A stretch of 64,000 bases of DNA from Chitinophaga sancti (GTDB lineage: Bacteria; Bacteroidota; Bacteroidia; Chitinophagales; Chitinophagaceae), in NCBI RefSeq assembly GCF_034087045.1, contig NZ_CP139247.1, positions 434,001 to 498,000 on the forward strand, read 5' to 3'. Every line of letters begins with the position of its first letter. Position 1 is the stretch's first letter. Positions 25,894-34,761 of this stretch are shown here, piece after piece. The notes under the pieces were generated by a model. That model had not been told where the DNA came from. It searched no databases and saw only the letters and a program-made list of their open reading frames with translations. The translations under genes were made by a program, and so were the position numbers.

Positions 25894-28350
25894 TTAAAAT
25901 TCCCGGTTACCCGTTTCGCTGGTCGGTAGTTTCAGTTTGCTTGTAAAGCGGTTCAAATTAAAACTCAGATTGATCAGGAACACATCGGTTTCTGAAATAT
26001 AATTTGTAGTGGTATAAAATGCAGGCCCCGAAGTAGTAATACGCTGTTTATTGGCACCCAGGAAGCCAATATTCATATTCTGCCATAACAGAGAAACGGT
26101 TAGACGACCATTCATCAAACTCTTTTTAAACGAAGTATTGGGTACAAGGAATGCACCATCCTCTCCTTGTGCAGTGGGTCGTTTGGACAGGTAGTTGATA
26201 TTAACTTGAATACTCGAAGTCTTGCCAAGCTGGAAATTGTTGTTCGCATTTAACGAGTAAGCCCATTTATTATTAGAAATGGTAACCGGCACATTGAGGA
26301 TTGAAGCAATTCCATGGATTTTATAATTGTATATATTGCCGCCTACATACAGCGTCCACCATTTGCAAAGGTTTACATTCAATCCGGCCTCCAGCCCCCA
26401 CATGCGGGCTGCACCTGCATTAGTATAAACGCGGTTAAGGATAGTATCTGCATAAACACTGTTTAATCGCTGGATAGGGTTCTGAACATGCTGATAATAA
26501 ATGGTACTGAAAAATGAGCCTTTATCAAATGTATGGTTTATACCTAGTTCAGCGAGGTCTATAAATTCTGGCAACAGGTCAGGATCGCCCTCCTCCAGCG
26601 TTTCGGAGTGCTCACGTTCCGGAATCGGGTTGAGTTCCAGGTTGCTTGTGCGCTGTATACGTTTACTATAGCCGGTCTTGAGTTCCCATGCTTTGTTTAA
26701 ATGGTACAAAAGGTTGGCAGCAGGAAACAAATTGGATAGGTTCAGGATGTGGGATTGCACGTCATAAGATAAATGAACCGTTCTTGTCGCATACTCATAA
26801 CGCAGACCTCCATTATATTCCAGTTGACCTGTTTTACCGGAATACTGGCTATAAACCGAGTTGATCTCATTGATGGCGTTTGTGCTACCTTTAAACTTAT
26901 CAATGTCAGGTTGCGAGGTTGCCGGAGTTACGAAGTAGTCGAAGTCGCCTTGCTGGGTATCATGACGGAACTGGTACCCGCTCTCCAGCTTGCCCTGGCC
27001 AATAGGAATTGTATAATCCAGTTTAAAACGGTATGCACTGATTGGACGTTTATAGGGATTGTTTACATATTGGATGGTATCGTTGGTATTGGGGTATTCC
27101 AGGTTGCGGTTCAAAGTTCCGCCGTATAAGTTGTCATGTTCATATTGCAAACCGGCCGTTAAGTTCGATTTATTGGCAAAAATATGGGTATAGTCAAGGT
27201 TACCTAAATTAAATGTACCCTCTTTGGTTTGCAGATTGGAGTTAAAGTAGGTTGCGCTGTTGATAAGCGCACCGGTACTAAGGTTTGAGGTGGTATTATG
27301 ATAAAGCAGATCTGCTAAGCGTGCCTGGTATCTTTTACCGCTGTAAAATCCGGCCGAGATCACATTATTGGCATTAGCCGTATAAATTATGGAAGCACGC
27401 CCGGCATAGTTGTAACGATCAAAGCTGCGCTCTCCATTGGAGGGAAAGCGGGTGATCGTGTTAGCAGCAATATTTTTGGTGTAAGCATTGCCTTCCCGGT
27501 ATCCTTCATTGTCATTCCGTGTATAATTTCCCCCGATCGAAACATCCCATTTTTTCTTTTTAAAATTGATCGTTATATCCCCATTAAAGCGTTGCGGTTT
27601 TTTCAGATTATTATAATCAGTAGTACTTGGCAGTCCACCCTGGGCATTGGCAATTAGTGTGAACCCATCGTTAACTCCCTTTTTAGTCATAATATTGATG
27701 ATACCACCGTGGCTATCAGGATCATATTTCGATGAGGGTGCAGTGATTAGTTCAATATTGTCGATGGCGTTGGCAGGCAATTGTGTCAGCACAGTTTGTG
27801 CATCGGCCAGCACTGGTTTACCATTAATCAGTACCATAAAACCGGCAGCACCCCGCACACTGATGTCTCCCTGTGAGTTGACAGTTACAGATGGCAGATT
27901 TTTCAAGACATCGATAGCAGAACCTCCTTTAGCGGATTCAAATTGCCCTGCTTTATAACTTTGTTTATCGATCTTGTTCAATGCAGTTATTTTCTGCCCG
28001 GATATGGCGACTTCGTTGAGCATTTTAGATGAAGGGGTAAGGCGGATGATGCCCAGGTCAATATCCGAATTTCCAGCTACACTATTTTTTAGGTATTGTG
28101 GTTCGTAGCCCGGGAATGTGATCTTTAGCAGGTAGTTTCCCGGCGCAATTTTTTTGATCTTAAATATACCACTGGTGTTACTGATGCTACCTGCTACCAG
28201 GCCTGAATCAATTGTGCTAAACAATGCGGCACTTGCGTATTCCACAGGCGACTGACTTTGAGCATCGATGATCCTGCCTTTAATAATAGCATTTTGTGCC
28301 GAGGCAGTAAATATTCCGGATAATAAAATAAGCAGGCAGAGGAGTTTCAT
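25894..28350 (-). CDS. TonB-dependent receptor, outer-membrane beta-barrel type (OMP_b-brl_3)
   Basis: An 818-residue outer membrane protein. Signal MKLLCLLILLSGIFTASAQ, a carboxypeptidase-like domain (about 23-110), a plug with SAIDVLKNLPSVTVNSQGDISVRG and the GFMVLINGKPV stretch, then a barrel of the PF14905 kind that is typical of Bacteroidota, rather than SusC. No SusD partner. Such receptors often take up peptides, metals or siderophores; the ligand is unknown. A -7 element lies 22 bp upstream of ATG 28350. An AraC regulator lies 84 bp upstream in the same direction and could regulate it. Confidence 0.88.
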   Translation of the reverse strand: MKLLCLLILLSGIFTASAQNAIIKGRIIDAQSQSPVEYASAALFSTIDSGLVAGSISNTSGIFKIKKIAPGNYLLKITFPGYEPQYLKNSVAGNSDIDLGIIRLTPSSKMLNEVAISGQKITALNKIDKQSYKAGQFESAKGGSAIDVLKNLPSVTVNSQGDISVRGAAGFMVLINGKPVLADAQTVLTQLPANAIDNIELITAPSSKYDPDSHGGIINIMTKKGVNDGFTLIANAQGGLPSTTDYNNLKKPQRFNGDITINFKKKKWDVSIGGNYTRNDNEGYREGNAYTKNIAANTITRFPSNGERSFDRYNYAGRASIIYTANANNVISAGFYSGKRYQARLADLLYHNTTSNLSTGALINSATYFNSNLQTKEGTFNLGNLDYTHIFANKSNLTAGLQYEHDNLYGGTLNRNLEYPNTNDTIQYVNNPYKRPISAYRFKLDYTIPIGQGKLESGYQFRHDTQQGDFDYFVTPATSQPDIDKFKGSTNAINEINSVYSQYSGKTGQLEYNGGLRYEYATRTVHLSYDVQSHILNLSNLFPAANLLYHLNKAWELKTGYSKRIQRTSNLELNPIPEREHSETLEEGDPDLLPEFIDLAELGINHTFDKGSFFSTIYYQHVQNPIQRLNSVYADTILNRVYTNAGAARMWGLEAGLNVNLCKWWTLYVGGNIYNYKIHGIASILNVPVTISNNKWAYSLNANNNFQLGKTSSIQVNINYLSKRPTAQGEDGAFLVPNTSFKKSLMNGRLTVSLLWQNMNIGFLGANKQRITTSGPAFYTTTNYISETDVFLINLSFNLNRFTSKLKLPTSETGNREF

Positions 28351-28371
28351 AATGGCCGATATTAAACCTTA

Positions 28372-28379
28372 CAAAAATA
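28372..28379 (-). promoter_or_regulatory. -7 promoter element of the TonB receptor gene
   Basis: Minus-strand TATTTTTG, 22 bp before ATG 28350. Confidence 0.45.
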
Positions 28380-28434
28380 TTACCTGCCACATTGTATTAA
28401 TGGTAGCCTGCTATGCAATTATGGTATAATAAAA

Positions 28435-29244
28435 TTAAGGACGCTTCGCAAAGGCCAGTTCCCGGTATATACCCGGGGTAAGGTTGGTATACAGCTTAAA
28501 GAACTTTACAAAATGTGAGGGATCCGAAAATTCCAGGCTGGCTGCAATTTCTTTGATGGATAATTCTGTATTGGATAACAGTATTTTGGCCTCCAGTACA
28601 ATACGTTCATTCAATATCATAGAAGGTGTTTTGCCGGAGGCTGTCTTGCAAATAGTGTTCAATTGTGCCCCTGGCAAATGCAGCATTTCAGCATATGCCT
28701 GTATCTTTTTGATCTGTTGAAAATGTACATTGACAAGGCTTTTGAATTGGTAATAGATCGGATTGAAGGGCTTGCCATCCCGTAATTGCGCATTGGATTC
28801 TTCCGCTGCCTTTAATAGGATCAGTTGTAAATAAACCTCCAGGATAGCAGGGGGAGCAGCAGATTGGTAGTCCTGGCAGAAGCATTTGACAAGGTCCAAC
28901 AACATAGGGCTCTCCTTTAGCTGTATAACCACTGGTAAGTTATACACGATCTCCAGGCTTTTGCGGTTCAGTAATTCTTCGCGAAAGAGGATCACATAGC
29001 CTTTAGGTATCCGGGTAAAATCCCAGCAATGGACCTGGCCAGGCTTCAGAAAATAGATCGACGGTGGCAGTACGTCGTAGCTTTGGTCATCAATAGTATG
29101 GTAACCGGCACCATGTTCCAGCACGATCAATTCGAAATAATCGGCGTGCTTATGCGGCACTGTTGGCTTGATCACCTCTTTAAAAGGACTGATCTTCAAC
29201 AGCTGGTTGCTATTGATCTTCGACTTAACAGGTATCGCTTTCAT
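28435..29244 (-). CDS. AraC-family transcriptional regulator
   Basis: A 269-residue regulator with an N-terminal cupin-like sensing domain (PHKHADYFELIVLEHGAG, LKPGQVHCWD at about 30-80) and a C-terminal double helix-turn-helix (about 165-265: GKTPSMILNERIVLEAK, SIKEIAASLEFSDPSHFVKFFK). It is followed by the TonB receptor gene on the same strand; regulation of that gene is likely but not shown. Confidence 0.9.
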   Translation of the reverse strand: MKAIPVKSKINSNQLLKISPFKEVIKPTVPHKHADYFELIVLEHGAGYHTIDDQSYDVLPPSIYFLKPGQVHCWDFTRIPKGYVILFREELLNRKSLEIVYNLPVVIQLKESPMLLDLVKCFCQDYQSAAPPAILEVYLQLILLKAAEESNAQLRDGKPFNPIYYQFKSLVNVHFQQIKKIQAYAEMLHLPGAQLNTICKTASGKTPSMILNERIVLEAKILLSNTELSIKEIAASLEFSDPSHFVKFFKLYTNLTPGIYRELAFAKRP

Positions 29245-29744
29245 CAGTTACGAAGCTATCATAATCTTTTAAAAACAAAAAAGATGAACTATCCGGATTT
29301 TGCGAAAAATGCCTTCGCTCACCATACGGAGCATCATTTCGTTGTATTCGCCCTCGGGTGCTTACATAGCTAAATTATTATCACGTGCCAGGAAGATAGT
29401 ATGCCATTATAACTCAACCTAAGTTACCCCTAACAACTTTGATAATCGTTAAGTAATCTCTCATCCATTGTGAGCTGTAAAAAATTAGCATTGGAACTTG
29501 TGAACGATGATTGAGCATTGATTAAAATATTTATTGAACTAGCTTATTATTAGAGGGCTTTTTACGCAACTATAATTCAGCTGAAACTTGCGATCATATT
29601 TATATTCTTCTTCCAAAGCAGAATATAAATGGTATTTGCCAAAACGCTATCAGCAAAGTGCTTATTTATGTTCATTAAGCATTTTACAATATCACATATA
29701 TAATAATATGTTTAAAACACTAAAATTTGTAAATTAACTTATAA
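29245..29744. other. Intergenic region, AT-rich, with a hairpin
   Basis: No convincing gene. A perfect 10-bp inverted repeat TTTATATTCT / AGAATATAAA lies at 29599-29629 and could be a weak hairpin or regulator site for the toxin-antitoxin genes downstream. No clear promoter element found. Confidence 0.5.
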
Positions 29745-30275
29745 GTGAATAAATTTGTATTGAAAATTTGGGATAACGAAGCTAAGAAATGTACTTTTTA
29801 TGCGGTATGCAAAGAGGATTCCCGTACTTGTGAAACTGATAAGTTCTTTAAGAAATATAATGCAATAGCTGAATACAAGAAGCCTACGCAGGAATTGTTA
29901 AGCTTTGTTTTAGATAGTATTGGAGAAGATCATGGAGCCGTCGATATGTTGTTCAATCGATTTGAAAATGAAGTAGTCGGTTTACCTAACCAGGGGAAAG
30001 CAAATCTAGGTGAGATTACATTATTCTTTCCTAATTTCCCTTTAAGATTATACGCTTTAAGAGTTAATAATCATTCTAATTTGGTCGTTTTATTTAATGG
30101 CGGTATAAAGTCTGCATTAACCAATCAGGCGAGCAAAGATTTGAACTTAAAATAGCGGGAAGCATGTCAGTTTGCCCGAAGAATAGAAGAGGCGATAATG
30201 AATAAAGAAATTATTGTTGACCATAGGAAAAGGACAATTCGTACTAACAATGGCGATGAAGAGATCATCCTATAA
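29745..30275 (+). pseudogene. HigB/Gp49-like toxin gene with an in-frame amber codon
   Basis: GTG 29745 starts 136 residues (MNKFVLKIWDNEAKKC...) ending at TAG 30153-30155. The core LRLYALRV...LVVLFNGGIKSA resembles RelE/HigB-type (Gp49-like) toxins, which cleave mRNA on ribosomes. Past the TAG the same frame stays open for another 39 codons (REACQFARRIEEA, KEIIVDHRKRTIRT, NGDEEIIL) to TAA 30273, and this part looks like real coding sequence; a whole protein would be about 176 residues. So the toxin is probably truncated by one nonsense mutation, and may be inactive. The antitoxin gene follows 12 bp later. Confidence 0.7.
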
Positions 30276-30287
30276 AAATTTAATGAT

Positions 30288-30587
30288 ATGAGAAGTAAAG
30301 TCGCAAAGGACATTCAAGAGGAAACACCGGAGGAGGTGAGGATATTTGTAAGACAATACACAGATATTGTTATAAGAATTAACCAGATTTTGCAAGCAAA
30401 AGGATATACACAGAAGGACTTAGCTGAAAAAATGAAAAAAAAGCCGTCTGAAATCAATAAATGGTTAAAGGGTAATCATAATTTGACCCTAATGACATTA
30501 GCTAAATTAGAAGCAGAACTGGGAGAACCTATTATACATATATCAAACGAACGTTTGCAAAAAAAACCGAGGAAGAAAATTGCTTAA
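30288..30587 (+). CDS. HigA/XRE-type antitoxin
   Basis: A 99-residue protein with a Cro/C1-type helix-turn-helix (about 40-90: RINQILQAKGYTQKDLAEKM, EINKWLKGNHNLTLMTLAKLE). It lies right after the HigB-like gene, the toxin-first order of higBA. It should neutralise the toxin and repress the operon. It is intact although the toxin seems broken. Confidence 0.85.
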   Translation: MRSKVAKDIQEETPEEVRIFVRQYTDIVIRINQILQAKGYTQKDLAEKMKKKPSEINKWLKGNHNLTLMTLAKLEAELGEPIIHISNERLQKKPRKKIA

Positions 30588-31012
30588 TTGGGTTTGAGTA
30601 GAGGAAATATATAATGTTTTTCAACTACTGTACAACAGGAGAATATATTATTGTAAGTTAATTTTTCTATTAAAGCCGCTCTGATAAAAAGCCTTAAGCC
30701 TTTCAACTTGGAGTTTTATCTATGATGAATAAAATCTCCACACATTTGTTAAGTATATTATACCCCATTCCAGAAGACCATGTCTGAACTTACCATCACC
30801 TGGCAGTGCTAATACATGGAAAACGTTTGACTAAATGGAAGAAGTTATTGGCATATTTATAGTCATACCAAATAAAAAATCCTGCAAATCTCTCGACTTA
30901 ATTGCCAGACCTGTACTTTTTAATGATCTGGACTTCTCACCAAACTAATCTGGACGTTTGAGAAAACCTTCATGTAGAAGCTTCAACTAATTTTACACCA
31001 TAAAAAATACTT
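30588..31012. other. Intergenic region with direct repeats before the SDR-AraC operon
   Basis: No gene visible. ATCTGGAC occurs at 30925-30932 and 30948-30955, 23 bp apart on the same face of the helix, 60-90 bp before the SDR start. AraC proteins typically bind such direct repeats, and the operon ends with an AraC gene; autoregulation is inference. Confidence 0.4.
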
Positions 31013-31819
31013 ATGGCAAAAACAGTTTTAGTTACAGGAGCTTCTGCAGGAATTGGAAAAGCAACCGCAACTTTATTAGCGCAAAATGGTTACAATGTTT
31101 ATGGCGCGGCAAGAAGAACAGAGAAAATGCGGGATTTAAAAGAATATGGCATTAAGCCAATTGAATTGGACGTCACAAACGAAGGAAGCATTTTGGCATG
31201 TGTTGACCACATCTTTACAGAAGCAGGAACCATTGATATATTGGTCAACAATGCAGGATTTGGTACAGGTGGTGCAATTGAGGATGTGTCAATAGAAGAC
31301 GCTCGTTATCAACTGGAAGTAAACGTGTTTGGGGCAATGCGTTTAACGCAGTTAGTATTGCCTAAAATGCGAGATAATAAATATGGCAAAATAGTAAACA
31401 TCTCATCAATTGGAGGTAAAGTTGCATTTCCTTTGGCTGGGTGGTATCATGCCAGTAAATTTGCAATAGAAGGATTGAGTGATGCTTTGCGAATGGAAGT
31501 AAAGGAATTTGGTATCGATGTGATCGTGATAGAACCAGGTGGTATTAAATCTGAATGGGCTGAAATTGCAAACGATCATCTGATGCGTATTTCTGGCCAT
31601 ACCGCTTATAAAGAAATGGCTAAAAGTGCTGAAAAATCCACCCTTAACCTGAACCTGCCAGCGCCTTCTGTCATTGCTAAATTGATTAAAAAAAGTATTG
31701 AATCTACAAATCCAAAAACACGTTATGTTGGAGGTTTTGGTGCAAAGCCGATTCTGGGTATAAGAAAAATTATTTCAGACAAATTGATGGATAAGATAAT
31801 TCTTAGACAAATGAAGTAA
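31013..31819 (+). CDS. Short-chain dehydrogenase/reductase (classical SDR)
   Basis: A 268-residue NAD(P)-dependent oxidoreductase. Cofactor motif TGASAGIG (about 8-15), NNAG (about 79-82), catalytic Ser in NISSIGG and YHASK (about 148-152). Family members reduce or oxidise many small alcohols and ketones; the substrate cannot be told. The AraC gene begins 5 bp downstream, so they form a two-gene operon, commonly an inducible one. Confidence 0.92.
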   Translation: MAKTVLVTGASAGIGKATATLLAQNGYNVYGAARRTEKMRDLKEYGIKPIELDVTNEGSILACVDHIFTEAGTIDILVNNAGFGTGGAIEDVSIEDARYQLEVNVFGAMRLTQLVLPKMRDNKYGKIVNISSIGGKVAFPLAGWYHASKFAIEGLSDALRMEVKEFGIDVIVIEPGGIKSEWAEIANDHLMRISGHTAYKEMAKSAEKSTLNLNLPAPSVIAKLIKKSIESTNPKTRYVGGFGAKPILGIRKIISDKLMDKIILRQMK

Positions 31820-31824
31820 ATGTT

Positions 31825-32634
31825 ATGGCAACAGTTTTTCAACATAATATCGCACTGTCCTTCTTTACCGAAGATGAGAAACAGGAACACGACCCATTTG
31901 TATACGAGCATGTCTTAGGATTAATCGTTTCGGGTTCAGTTGACTTCTACACAGATAATAAAGCCGTTTCACATTACACCGGAACATTGAGTTTAATACG
32001 GAAAAATCAGCTTGTAAAAGCAGTGAAGAAAATTGATCCCGTAAGTAATAAGTTTATTTCCATAAACATATTCCTGACACAAGATGCATTGAAAAAATAC
32101 AGCCTTGAATATGGTATAAAATCAGAAAAAGTTTATAGCGGAGCCTCCAATGTGTTGTTAGAAAACGACGCGTTTATGAGAGGATATTTCGACTCATTAC
32201 TCCCCTATCTTGCGAAACCAGAGATCCTTACGCCCATTTTGGCGCAAGCTAAAACCACAGAAGCAATTGAATTATTGCTACGTAATCCTGTATTAAAAGA
32301 TTTTCTGTTCGATTTCAGCGAACCGTACAAAATAGATTTAGAAGCATATATGAACCGGCATTTCTCATACAACGTTCCCCTCGTGCAATTCGCGAAATTA
32401 ACAGGCAGAAGTCTTTCGTCATTCAAGCGTGATTTTATGAAGATCTTCAGCGTAACACCAGAAAAATGGCTACAAAAACGTAGGTTGGAAATGGCCCATT
32501 TTCTTATTTCCCAAAAGAACAGGAAACCGTCTGATGTTTACCTGGAAGTCGGGTTTGAAAACTTATCACATTTCTCCACCGTATTTAAAAAAGAATTTGG
32601 AGTGAATGCCTCATCATTACAACAAAAGTATTGA
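31825..32634 (+). CDS. AraC-family regulator, partner of the SDR gene
   Basis: A 269-residue regulator. The N-terminal ligand-binding part has the EHVLGLIVSGSVDFYTDN pattern of the ExsA/AraC type in Bacteroidota; the C-terminal helix-turn-helix pair is at about 170-265 (VQFAKLTGRSLSSFKRDFMK, PSDVYLEVGFENLSHFSTVFKKEFG). Cotranscribed with the SDR gene; probably responds to a metabolite linked to it. Confidence 0.92.
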   Translation: MATVFQHNIALSFFTEDEKQEHDPFVYEHVLGLIVSGSVDFYTDNKAVSHYTGTLSLIRKNQLVKAVKKIDPVSNKFISINIFLTQDALKKYSLEYGIKSEKVYSGASNVLLENDAFMRGYFDSLLPYLAKPEILTPILAQAKTTEAIELLLRNPVLKDFLFDFSEPYKIDLEAYMNRHFSYNVPLVQFAKLTGRSLSSFKRDFMKIFSVTPEKWLQKRRLEMAHFLISQKNRKPSDVYLEVGFENLSHFSTVFKKEFGVNASSLQQKY

Positions 32635-32871
32635 CCACTCCTGAATTGGGTTGTACCTATTACCTCCTTATAAGCTATGCTGAATTTGTCGGTTACAAGG
32701 CAATTCAACAACATCTGCAGGAATGGAATAACTTCCATGTAGCAATTGCAGGTGCTGCTGTTTTAACAAGACTGCTTCTAAATGAAATTTTCCAAAACCA
32801 ATACTCATTTAAAAGACCCAATCCGATCGCAGCGACTGCCGATCTGGTAGCAGCGAAATATAAAGCAGGTG

Positions 32872-33573
32872 CTATTGTATATTTGTCAAATACTGTTTTA
32901 TCGTTTGCAGGTTCCTGCGACTTATTGGTAATTTGTGTCCTGCGATTAGAACCTGAGATTGCCCAAAGGTACTTATGTGATTCAAAGCCACAATGTAGGA
33001 TTTATGTATTTTCAAAAAAAGACTTTGAGGCAAACGCTCTTTAATTGCTTTCAGGCTGGAGTATACTGTATACTTTCTTTCTGTAGTAACTATTTGTACA
33101 TAGTTCAACATAGATTCGATAAATAATATATCTACAAACGCTATTTTCTCTAAGCAATTATCGCATTTGACATATAAATAATCAGGATGTTCCAGGTTAT
33201 TTTTTACAGTTAACGAACCACAAATTTTAACTTTTGCCTTTTCACAGGCTTTTGTAAAACGCTCAAACGTTACAGGTTTCATTAAGTAATCGGTAACGTT
33301 CAACTCAAATCCCTGCAAAGCATATTCAGGATAAGCGGTTATGAAAATAACCTGCTGGAACACATCATGCCGTTGTAAAAACTCAATACCACTCATCTGG
33401 GGCATTTTAATGTCCAGAAAAATCAGATCAACCACTTCAGTTTGTAAAATAGCTTTGGCAATAATTGGATTACGTGCTGTTCCAACCAGGTGTAAATAAG
33501 GTATTCTCTCAATGTATCCTTCTATTTGTTTACGTACCAATGGTTCATCTTCTACAATTATACAGTTCATCAT
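32872..33573 (-). CDS. LytTR-family response regulator
   Basis: A 233-residue regulator. Receiver domain with VEDEP and phosphoacceptor Asp in DLIFLDIKMPQMSG (about 50-60), and a C-terminal LytTR DNA-binding domain (about 130-230, ESMLNYVQIVT, FLKIHKSYIVALNHI). Its start overlaps the stop of the sensor gene by 4 bp. Together with the sensor it most likely controls the divergent secreted protein gene at 34762-36057. Confidence 0.93.
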   Translation of the reverse strand: MMNCIIVEDEPLVRKQIEGYIERIPYLHLVGTARNPIIAKAILQTEVVDLIFLDIKMPQMSGIEFLQRHDVFQQVIFITAYPEYALQGFELNVTDYLMKPVTFERFTKACEKAKVKICGSLTVKNNLEHPDYLYVKCDNCLEKIAFVDILFIESMLNYVQIVTTERKYTVYSSLKAIKERLPQSLFLKIHKSYIVALNHISTFGQSQVLIAGHKLPISRRNLQTIKQYLTNIQ

Positions 33574-34589
33574 TGGTTTAAGATTAAATTTAGATAGATG
33601 TAATACTTATTATCAAGTTCTTTGGTGGTAAGTTCATATTTATTGGAATATAAGAGTTCCAGTCGCTGTCTTACATTCTGCAAACCAATGCCCGTGCTAT
33701 CATATGTAGCAGATAAATGTTCCTTAACAGGGACTGTATTCATACAATAAAAATGCAGTTTCCCATCTGTAAGGTGAATATCGATTTGTATAATATTCTC
33801 CCTGCTATCATCATCAGACACGTGCTTAAAAGCATTTTCAACGAATGGCATCAGCAGCAATGGAGAAATCGTCAAGTCATTACTATCTACTTTTACATTT
33901 AAAATAGTCGTTGCTTCTGTACGTATTCGCTGAAGATTAAAGTAATTTTCCAGATGCATTAATTCTTTGGATAAGGGAACAAAGTCCGCACTGCATTCAT
34001 ATAATTGGTAGCGTAATAAGTCGGCTATAGTCACTAATGTAATCTTAGCCTGTGGCAAATCAAAATCTAATTGTGTATAGAGACTATTAAGAGAATTGAA
34101 TAAAAAATGAGGGTTAAGCTGTGCTTTGAGGTAGGCCAGTTCAGCCAATGAATTGGCTTTTTCCAACGCATTAAGTCTATGCTGGGCATTCACACGATCA
34201 AGTGCCAGCTTTAAAGCACCTCCTCCTAACAAGCCCAACAATGCAATGAAGAAACGATTATACTGTAAATCAGTGTAGTTCCATGAAAAATTAAAGTGAA
34301 TGGGAACCAGCATGTGGTTCAAAAATAGCTTCATAATAAAAGCATATCCGACTGCCAGTAGTATAAGATATATTAACGATAGTAATAGCAGCTTTGTTAC
34401 GTTCTTATGCTTAAAATAACGGGGCATCAGGTATGCATAAATGCCGTAAAAGGCACAGAGTATCAAACTTACATCGAGCGCTGAAAAGTAAAGACGGTTT
34501 CCCTTATCACTGATATAAAAATACGTGATCTGGTTCCATATAAAAAAGAAACCCAGCCAAAAGCTCACATGTAGTAAAAAACGTCGCAT
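33570..34589 (-). CDS. LytS/His_kinase-type sensor histidine kinase
   Basis: A 339-residue membrane kinase. Four hydrophobic segments in the first 150 residues, then the His_kinase motif LKAQLNPHFLFNSLNSLY (about 155-172) with the phospho-His, and an ATPase part with LLLMPFVENAFKH and GIGLQNVRQRLELLY. It forms a pair with the LytTR regulator that overlaps its stop. The signal is unknown. Confidence 0.93.
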   Translation of the reverse strand: MRRFLLHVSFWLGFFFIWNQITYFYISDKGNRLYFSALDVSLILCAFYGIYAYLMPRYFKHKNVTKLLLLSLIYLILLAVGYAFIMKLFLNHMLVPIHFNFSWNYTDLQYNRFFIALLGLLGGGALKLALDRVNAQHRLNALEKANSLAELAYLKAQLNPHFLFNSLNSLYTQLDFDLPQAKITLVTIADLLRYQLYECSADFVPLSKELMHLENYFNLQRIRTEATTILNVKVDSNDLTISPLLLMPFVENAFKHVSDDDSRENIIQIDIHLTDGKLHFYCMNTVPVKEHLSATYDSTGIGLQNVRQRLELLYSNKYELTTKELDNKYYIYLNLILNQ

Positions 34590-34761
34590 GAACCAAATTA
34601 ATGAAAATGGTAAAAAAGTACATCCGTTTTATAGCAAATGTCTTATTTACAGGATTAACGGTAGTTATGAAAACGACATTACCTAATGTAAAAAGGATAA
34701 AGCCATTGGTATAATTTGAGATTATCCTGTCTGACCAGTATTTAATTTTCACAAAAAAAAC

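Noticed and set aside
32631..33044. Plus-strand ORF of 137 codons after the AraC gene
   Set aside because: The last 57 codons lie antisense to the LytTR gene and there is no recognisable domain. The first 80 codons fill the gap to that gene and may be a relic, but I cannot support it.
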